Shown here: in pieces, positions 58,680 through 64,000 of the stretch
How positions within the stretch are numbered: the first letter of the stretch is position 1
How the letters are laid out: each line of letters begins with the position of its first letter
Assembly: GCF_001747405.1 (NCBI RefSeq)
Contig: NZ_CP017305.1
Coordinates: 1,940,001 to 2,004,000 of the forward strand
Source: Chlorobaculum limnaeum
GTDB taxonomy: Bacteria > Bacteroidota > Chlorobiia > Chlorobiales > Chlorobiaceae
DNA: 64,000 nt
Direction of reading: 5' to 3'
Made by a program: the position numbers and the translations under genes
Notes under the pieces: model-generated
Databases searched by the model: none
Told to the model about the DNA's origin: nothing
The model's input: only the letters and a program-made list of their open reading frames with translations

Positions 58680-59462
58680 TCAGGAGCAGCACTCCTTTTT
58701 GCGGGCCGTGGAAAATTCGCCGTCGATGCCGAGTCCACCCTCGTAGGCGTACCACATCTCCTGGCACGGAAAGTTGCACTCGTAGAGCGCCTTGCCGATG
58801 ATGACCGAATCGACGCCGTACTTTTCGAGCGAGCGGAGCTTGTGCAGGTCATCGGAGGTGGTCACGCCACCCGACGCGGTCACCTTCATGCCCGCCCTCT
58901 CGGCGAAACGCTTGGTGCTCTCATAGCCGACCCCCTGCAACATGCCGTCGCGGGTGATGTCGGTGTAGATGATGCGCTCGACGCCGAGCTTCTTCATTTC
59001 GGCGGCAAGTTCGTAATCCTGCATGTCGCAGCTCTCGGTCCACCCCTTGATCTTTGGAATGCCATGTTCGGCGTCGATGCCGACGACGATCTGCGAGGGG
59101 CGATATTTCTTTAGCAGCTCGACGATGAGACCGGGATTGGTGACCGCCGCCGAGCCAATGACCACGCGGCTGACGCCGATTTCGAGATACTTCTCGACCG
59201 CCTCGACGGAGCGGATGCCACCGCCGACCTGGATCGGAATGTCGAGCACGTTGACGATCTCGCGAATCCGCTCGAAGTTGACCGTCTCGCCGGTCAGGGC
59301 GGCGTCGAGATCGACCACATGGATCATCTTGGCGTTCTGCTTCCGCCAGATGACCGCCATGTCGCACGGGTTGTCGAGATAGATTTTCTTCTGGGCGAAA
59401 TCACCCCTGGTGAGCCTGACGCACTTTCCATCTTTTATATCTATAGCGGGTATGATCAACAT
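58680..59462 (-). CDS. hisA: phosphoribosylformimino-5-aminoimidazole carboxamide ribotide isomerase
   Basis: 260 residues, TIM barrel. The catalytic acid/base pair is in IPAIDIKDGKCVRLTRGDF (Asp near 8) and IYTDITRDGML (Asp near 130). Two phosphate-binding GG loops: IQVGGGIRS and VTASGGVTT. It performs the Amadori rearrangement in histidine synthesis. The C-terminal tail ends in KKECCS, a little longer than usual. Confidence 0.95.
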   Translation of the reverse strand: MLIIPAIDIKDGKCVRLTRGDFAQKKIYLDNPCDMAVIWRKQNAKMIHVVDLDAALTGETVNFERIREIVNVLDIPIQVGGGIRSVEAVEKYLEIGVSRVVIGSAAVTNPGLIVELLKKYRPSQIVVGIDAEHGIPKIKGWTESCDMQDYELAAEMKKLGVERIIYTDITRDGMLQGVGYESTKRFAERAGMKVTASGGVTTSDDLHKLRSLEKYGVDSVIIGKALYECNFPCQEMWYAYEGGLGIDGEFSTARKKECCS

Positions 59463-59485
59463 AGCGTAACCTCTACATCTTTTAA

Positions 59486-60094
59486 TTAAAACTCTGCAAA
59501 ATTCTTCAGTACCTGCAAGCCAGCTTCCGAGCTTTTTTCCGGGTGGAACTGAACCGCGAAAATACCATTTTTTTCAATGGCCGAACAAAAATTTTTCCCG
59601 GCGAAAAAGGTGGTCGCGGCCACGCTTTCAGGCTCGTCGGGACTGCAATAGAAGGAGTGCACGAAGTAAAAATACGACCGGTCGGGAATGTTACGGAAAA
59701 GAATGGAGTCCTTGTGACACAGGTCTGCCGAGTTCCAGCCGATCTGCGGAATCTTGTCCTCGCTGCTCCTGAAGCGGAGCACCTTGCCCGGCACGATGCC
59801 GAGTCCCTCGTGCTCGCCCATCTCCTCGCTTTGCGAAAGGAAGAGCTGCATTCCGAGGCAGATACCGAGCACGCTGCGCCCTTTGTCGATATGCTCCCTG
59901 AGCGCTTCGCCAAACCCTTGACGATTCAGCGCCTCCATCGCCGGGCCGAAGGCTCCGACGCCGGGAATGAGCACTTTTTCGTAACGGCTCATCTCCGAAG
60001 CCTTGTCACTGACAACCGCCTCGATGCCGAGATAGTCGAAAGCCTTGTGCACCGATCTGAGGTTTCCGGCGCCATAGTCGGCAATAAATACCAT
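59486..60094 (-). CDS. hisH: imidazole glycerol phosphate synthase, glutaminase subunit
   Basis: 202 residues, class I glutamine amidotransferase. Nucleophile Cys in LGICLGMQLFLSQSE, oxyanion region IPGVGAFGPA, and the His-Glu pair in VQFHPEKSSEAG. It feeds ammonia to HisF, which is not in the window. It lies 23 bp before hisA on the same strand. Confidence 0.95.
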   Translation of the reverse strand: MVFIADYGAGNLRSVHKAFDYLGIEAVVSDKASEMSRYEKVLIPGVGAFGPAMEALNRQGFGEALREHIDKGRSVLGICLGMQLFLSQSEEMGEHEGLGIVPGKVLRFRSSEDKIPQIGWNSADLCHKDSILFRNIPDRSYFYFVHSFYCSPDEPESVAATTFFAGKNFCSAIEKNGIFAVQFHPEKSSEAGLQVLKNFAEF

Positions 60095-60288
60095 GAAAAA
60101 AAGATTAAAACGTTACTGATGGCCTCCGGGTGGAGAAAAAAGAGCATGAAACCTCAAAAAAAAGTCAACACGTCTTTTTTTTAAGAAGTTCTCGCCGTAT
60201 TATATATCCTTCTGTGACTTTCACTTTTTTCCTTGCTTCCCTGCTGAAAGTCATTCCAATCCACATATCACGTGTAATCGCAAGAACA

Positions 60289-61134
60289 ATGTACAGGATT
60301 GTTTCCGCTATTTTTTTAGCTGAAAATATTAAAAAAATCGAAATCGAGGCTCCGAGGATCGCAAAAAAGCGAAAAGCCGGCCAGTTCGTCATCGTCAGGA
60401 TCAACCAGAACGGCGAGCGCATCCCTCTGACCATCGCCGATTCGAATCCCGAAACGGGCACCATCACCATCATCGCGCAGGGTGCGGGTAAATCGACACG
60501 TGAGTTGAACCGCAAGGAGGCAGGCGACTCGATCGCCGATGTTGTCGGCCCGCTCGGAACCCCCTCGCACATCGAGAACTTCGGCACGGCGGTAAGCATC
60601 GGCGGCGGCGTAGGCACGGCTATCGCCTACCCGACGGCGGCGGCGCTGAAGGAGGCGGGCAATTACGTCATCACCATCAACGGCGCTCGCTCGAAGGATC
60701 TCGTGATCCTCGAAGAGGAGATGAAGGCGGTCAGCGACGAGGCCTACATCACCACCGACGACGGCTCGTACGGCTTCCACGGCTTCGTGACGCAGAAGCT
60801 CCAGGAGCTGATCGACTCGGGCAAAAAGATCAACTTCGTACTCGCCATCGGCCCGATCCCGATGATGCGGGCCGTGGCCGAGGTCACCCGCCCGCACGGC
60901 ATCAAGACCGTGGTGAGCCTCAACCCCATCATGATCGATGGCACCGGCATGTGCGGCGGCTGCCGCGTCACGGTTGGCGGCGAGGTAAAGTTCGGCTGCA
61001 TCGACGGCCCGGAGTTCGACGCCCACCAGGTCGATTTCAAGAACCTTGCCGACAGAAACCGGATTTACCAGCACGAAGAGAAGGAGGCGGACGACACTTT
61101 CGCTCACCAGTGCAATCTGACCGGGCAGGCGTAA
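60289..61134 (+). CDS. nfnA: NADH-dependent ferredoxin:NADP oxidoreductase small subunit (NfnA / sulfide dehydrogenase subunit)
   Basis: 281 residues from the ATG at 60289. An FAD domain (RIPLTIADSNPETGTITIIA), an NAD(P) domain (VSIGGGVGTAIAYPTAAALK) and a C-terminal [2Fe-2S] site (GMCGGCRVTVGG and GCIDGPEFDAH) follow in the order typical of NfnA. With NfnB it couples NADH, NADPH and ferredoxin electron flow by bifurcation. A longer frame upstream adds residues unlike the family. Confidence 0.9.
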   Translation: MYRIVSAIFLAENIKKIEIEAPRIAKKRKAGQFVIVRINQNGERIPLTIADSNPETGTITIIAQGAGKSTRELNRKEAGDSIADVVGPLGTPSHIENFGTAVSIGGGVGTAIAYPTAAALKEAGNYVITINGARSKDLVILEEEMKAVSDEAYITTDDGSYGFHGFVTQKLQELIDSGKKINFVLAIGPIPMMRAVAEVTRPHGIKTVVSLNPIMIDGTGMCGGCRVTVGGEVKFGCIDGPEFDAHQVDFKNLADRNRIYQHEEKEADDTFAHQCNLTGQA

Positions 61135-61254
61135 TTCCTGCATAATCTTACATTTTTCCTGGAAGCAGTTCCCCTTCCGGAGCCGTTTTGACCGGCTTCC
61201 GGCGGGCTGGGCTGTCACGAAAACACGTTTCACCGCTAAACCAGCAATCGTATC

Positions 61255-62706
61255 ATGGACGCTCGTACTATCACGGCCAAGGAACGCATGGCCATTCCGC
61301 GCCAGGAGATGCCGGCGCAGGATCCGCAGGTTCGCATCGGCAACTTCAACGAGGTGAACCTCGGCCTGACGCCCGAGCAGGCGCAACAGGAGGCGCTGCG
61401 CTGCATCCAGTGCAAGGACCCGGTCTGCATCGCGGGCTGCCCGGTCAGCATCAAGATCGACCAGTTCATCAAGCTGATCGCCGAGGGGGACTTCATGGGC
61501 GCGGTCAGGAAGATCAAGGAGGACAACGTGCTGCCGTCAATCTGCGGTCGCGTCTGCCCGCAGGAGGATCAGTGCGAGAAGGTGTGCGTCATTGGCAAAA
61601 AGCACAAGCCTGTGGCCATCGGCAACCTCGAACGCTTCGTCGGCGACTACGAGCGCATGAGCGGCCAAAAGATCGATCCGGTGATTCCGGCTCCGACCGG
61701 CAAGAAGGTGGCTGTCGTCGGCAGCGGCCCGGCGGGTCTGAGCTGCGCTAACGACCTCGCGCAGTACGGCCACAAGGTGGTGGTGTTCGAAGCGCTGCAC
61801 GAGCTGGGCGGCGTGCTGATGTACGGCATTCCGGAGTTCCGCCTGCCCAAGGAGATCGTGCGCGAGGAGCTCGAAGGTTTGCGTCGCATGGGCATCGAGT
61901 TCAGGACTGACGTGGTGGTCGGCAGGACGATCACCGTGGACGAGCTGATGGAGGAAGAGGGCTTCGACGCGGTTTTCATCGGCGTCGGCGCGGGCCTGCC
62001 ATGGTTCATGGGCATCCCCGGCGAGAACCTGGTCGGCGTGCTCGCGGCCAACGAGTTCCTCACGAGGGTGAACCTCATGAAGGCTTACGACTTCCCGAAG
62101 AGCAGCGACACGCCGGTGTTCGACTGCAAGGGCAAGAACGTCGCGGTCTTCGGCGGCGGCAACACCGCGATGGACGCCGTGCGCACCGCCAAGCGGCTCG
62201 GCGCGGAGCACGCCTACATCGTCTATCGCCGCTCCGAAAAGGAGATGCCCGCCCGCGAGGAGGAGATTCACAACGCCCTGCAGGAGGGTGTCGAGTTCCT
62301 GCTGCTCACTATTCCGCTCGAATTCATCGGCGACGAAAAGGCGTGGCTCACCGGCGTGAAGTGCCAGAAGATGGAGCTTGGCGAACCCGACGATTCGGGA
62401 CGCCGCCGTCCGGTTGCCGTGCCGGGATCAGAGTACGTGCTGCCCATCGACATGGCGATCATCTCCATCGGCAACGGCTCCAACCCGCTCATCCGCCAGA
62501 CCACGCCCGACATCGAGGTCAGCAAGAAGGAGACCATCGTGGTGGACGTCAACACCATGCAAACATCCAAGGAGAACGTCTACGCTGGCGGCGACATCGT
62601 CACGGGTGGCGCGACGGTGATCCTCGCGATGGGCGCGGGACGCACGGCGGCAGCGGCCATCAACGAGAAGCTCGCAGGCACGGCCAAGAACTTCAACGAG
62701 TGGTAA
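61255..62706 (+). CDS. nfnB: NfnB / glutamate synthase small-subunit-like flavoprotein
   Basis: 483 residues. The N-terminal domain binds two [4Fe-4S] clusters (RCIQCKDPVCIAGCPVSIKI and ICGRVCPQEDQCEKVCVIGK). It is followed by an FAD-binding domain (VAVVGSGPAGLSCANDLAQY) and an NADPH-binding domain (VAVFGGGNTAMDAVRTAKRL, with ARRLGAEHAYIVYRRS-like lead). A length of 460-490 is normal. It pairs with nfnA just upstream (120-bp gap). Confidence 0.93.
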   Translation: MDARTITAKERMAIPRQEMPAQDPQVRIGNFNEVNLGLTPEQAQQEALRCIQCKDPVCIAGCPVSIKIDQFIKLIAEGDFMGAVRKIKEDNVLPSICGRVCPQEDQCEKVCVIGKKHKPVAIGNLERFVGDYERMSGQKIDPVIPAPTGKKVAVVGSGPAGLSCANDLAQYGHKVVVFEALHELGGVLMYGIPEFRLPKEIVREELEGLRRMGIEFRTDVVVGRTITVDELMEEEGFDAVFIGVGAGLPWFMGIPGENLVGVLAANEFLTRVNLMKAYDFPKSSDTPVFDCKGKNVAVFGGGNTAMDAVRTAKRLGAEHAYIVYRRSEKEMPAREEEIHNALQEGVEFLLLTIPLEFIGDEKAWLTGVKCQKMELGEPDDSGRRRPVAVPGSEYVLPIDMAIISIGNGSNPLIRQTTPDIEVSKKETIVVDVNTMQTSKENVYAGGDIVTGGATVILAMGAGRTAAAAINEKLAGTAKNFNEW

Positions 62707-62710
62707 TCGC

Positions 62711-63115
62711 GTGAGTGACCTGTACCGCTTCGGCATTTCGCTCGACAAAGAACTGATCGAGGCTTTCGACCGGCACATCAAGGCCCAGGGCTACCAGAGC
62801 CGGTCGGAGGCCCTGCGCGACCTCATCCGCGAGGCGCTGCTGCGCAAGACCACGACGGAGGGCGGGCTGGTGGCGGGGGCTATCGTGATGACCTACGACC
62901 ACCACAAGCGCGAGCTGGTCAACCGCCTGATCGACATTCAGCACGACTTCCACGACCTCATCATCTCGACCCAGCACATACACCTCGACCACGAGAACTG
63001 CCTCGAGGTGATCGCCGTCAAGGGCAACGCCCCGGAGATCGAAAAGCTTTCGAGCGCCCTCAAGGTGCTGGTTGGCGTGAAGCATCTCGACCTCTCCCTC
63101 TCCTCCGCCGACTGA
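62711..63115 (+). CDS. nikR: nickel-responsive regulator NikR
   Basis: 134 residues from a GTG 4 bp after nfnB. The N-terminal ribbon-helix-helix (YRFGISLDKELIEAFDRHIK, QGYQSRSEALRDLIREALL) is followed by an ACT-like domain with the square-planar nickel ligands H78, H89, H91 and C97 (QHDFHD, TQHIHLDHENC). Nickel loading lets it bind its operator and repress nickel uptake. The predicted operator lies 55 bp after its stop, in front of the next gene. Confidence 0.93.
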   Translation: MSDLYRFGISLDKELIEAFDRHIKAQGYQSRSEALRDLIREALLRKTTTEGGLVAGAIVMTYDHHKRELVNRLIDIQHDFHDLIISTQHIHLDHENCLEVIAVKGNAPEIEKLSSALKVLVGVKHLDLSLSSAD

Positions 63116-63124
63116 CAGCGCGGC

Positions 63125-63154
63125 GTTGAATCGCTCTCCTCGGGACGATTCAAC
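63125..63154 (+). terminator. terminator after nikR
   Basis: GTTGAATCG and CGATTCAAC form a perfect 9-bp stem with a 12-nt loop, 9 bp after the nikR stop. Confidence 0.65.
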
Positions 63155-63170
63155 ACCGTTACCTGTTGCC

Positions 63171-63207
63171 TGTCGATAGCACAAATATTATTTTCATGCT
63201 ATCGACA
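63171..63207 (+). promoter_or_regulatory. probable NikR operator
   Basis: TGTCGATAGCA and TGCTATCGACA are perfect inverted 11-bp half-sites with a 15-bp AT-rich spacer. NikR operators are inverted half-sites of 6-7 bp spaced 14-16 bp apart, so the spacing fits while the half-site sequence differs from the E. coli GTATGA. It sits between nikR and the outer-membrane channel gene. Confidence 0.65.
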
Positions 63208-63226
63208 ACCACAATCCGCCTTCGCC

Positions 63227-64000
63227 ATGCGAAAAAAAACCGCCCTTCTCGCCTCCGCGCTTATGCTCTCTTCGACGCCGCTCTTTGCCGCCATGCCGCT
63301 TCAGACTGACGACACCGGCACACAGGGAAAAGGCCGCAGCCAGATCGAAACCGGATTTGAATCCGTCAGCGACAAGGCGAACGACTCGGGAGTCTCATGC
63401 AAAACCACCGGCGGCGCGGTGTCGGCCACCTTCAGCTACGGCCTGTCGGACACCATCGACCTGGTCGCAGGTCTGCCGTGGGAGTGGTACACGGAAAAAG
63501 CGGATGGCGTGAAAGTGGCCGACGGAAACGGCATAGGGGACCTCGCGCTGCAAATCAAGTGGCGCTTTTACGACGATGCAAACGCCGGATTCAGCCTTGC
63601 CCTGAAACCGGGCATCACGATCCCGACCGGCGACGAGCGCAAGGGTCTTGGCACCGGCAAGGTGTCGGGCGAGGTGACGCTGATCGCCACGCGCGAAGCC
63701 GAGCTTGCCAGCTACCATGTCAACCTCGGCTACAGCCGCAACGAATACCGGCTCGACGAGGACAGCGCATCGTCGAGAAAGAACATCTGGCACGCCTCGG
63801 TGGCCGCCGAGCTGAACGTGACCGCCAGGCTCAGGGCCGTGGGCGACATCGGCATCGAGACCAACCCGGAGAAAGATTCGGATACCGATCCGGCCTACAT
63901 GCTCGGCGGCCTGATCTACGGAGTGAGCGACAATACCGACCTCGACATCGGCATCAGGGGCGGCCTGAACGACGCCGAAACCGACACGACCCTGCTCGCA
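63227..64000 (+). CDS. outer-membrane channel of the MetA-pathway (phenol degradation) family, cut by the window edge
   Basis: At least 258 residues, continuing beyond the window. Signal peptide at 1-22 (ALLASALMLSSTPLFAA). The body is a series of amphipathic strands with the family pattern: SYGLSDTIDLVAGLPWEW, GIGDLALQIKWRFYDD, LKPGITIPTGDERKGLGTG. Proteins of this family are outer-membrane channels of broad or unknown substrate. Its position 20 bp after the predicted NikR operator makes nickel or nickel-complex entry a good hypothesis. Confidence 0.82.
   Translation, partial: MRKKTALLASALMLSSTPLFAAMPLQTDDTGTQGKGRSQIETGFESVSDKANDSGVSCKTTGGAVSATFSYGLSDTIDLVAGLPWEWYTEKADGVKVADGNGIGDLALQIKWRFYDDANAGFSLALKPGITIPTGDERKGLGTGKVSGEVTLIATREAELASYHVNLGYSRNEYRLDEDSASSRKNIWHASVAAELNVTARLRAVGDIGIETNPEKDSDTDPAYMLGGLIYGVSDNTDLDIGIRGGLNDAETDTTLLA

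Noticed and set aside
1-64000. CRISPR array, tRNA or rRNA genes
   Set aside because: No regularly spaced direct repeats and no cloverleaf or rRNA segments were noticed by eye; tRNAscan and Infernal would settle this.

Overview
The window looks like the chromosome of a green sulfur bacterium (Chlorobi), very probably Chlorobaculum tepidum or a close relative. This is inferred from the 8Fe ferredoxin with the long CX8C spacing in its second cluster, the NfnA/NfnB pair, the Feo/DtxR/flavodoxin iron cluster, high GC coding sequence and overall gene style; no database was searched. No rRNA, tRNA or CRISPR array was seen.

Region 1 (about 1-21 kb) is accessory and mosaic. An iron-containing alcohol dehydrogenase is split by a 1623-bp IS that left a 6-bp target duplication. 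A second identical IS copy lies inverted at 12.8-14.4 kb, and an ISL3-type element with a perfect 8-bp duplication sits at 9.9-11.3 kb. Between them lie an arsenic resistance cluster (arsR, small thioredoxin, permease, two arsC, acr3), relics of a diversity-generating retroelement and of a TacA/TacT toxin-antitoxin pair, and several secreted proteins of unknown role. A DapA-family gene and a complete ynbE-ydbL-ydbH set (lipid transport between membranes) follow, then a HEPN/MNT toxin-antitoxin pair. The most striking structure is a diverged direct duplication: 3.1-4.7 kb repeats 18.9-21.0 kb on both flanks, but each copy carries a different central gene (HNH endonuclease or DUF1643 protein). 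Each central gene is bounded exactly by integron-type core sites and ends in a folded attC-like site. No integrase is present in the window.

Region 2 (21-29 kb) is an iron-homeostasis cluster: DUF2023 protein, ferredoxin, DtxR-type regulator, flavodoxin, a small unknown protein, ferritin, FeoC, FeoB, two FeoA and an LbtU-type porin. A 245-bp element with perfect 28-bp terminal inverted repeats lies between feoC and feoB.

Region 3 (29-39 kb) holds a 1-Cys peroxiredoxin, a methyltransferase/radical SAM pair, a PEP-CTERM protein, an unlisted HiPIP-like small gene, a REP-associated transposase, and a nitrosative-stress cluster (Hcp, TPR protein, ferredoxin-domain protein, Rrf2 regulator with a perfect operator palindrome).

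Region 4 (39-64 kb) is mostly housekeeping: membrane protease, folP, smc, HAD phosphatase, nusB, nth, pabBC, ppx/gppA, a polyprenol/phytol kinase-like protein, sua5, rluB, scpB, hisA, hisH, nfnAB, nikR and an outer-membrane channel. It is interrupted at 53.4-55.2 kb by an AT-rich islet with a TIR-like protein, a marC relic, a YgiT zinc-finger protein and a DUF2442/DUF4160 pair.
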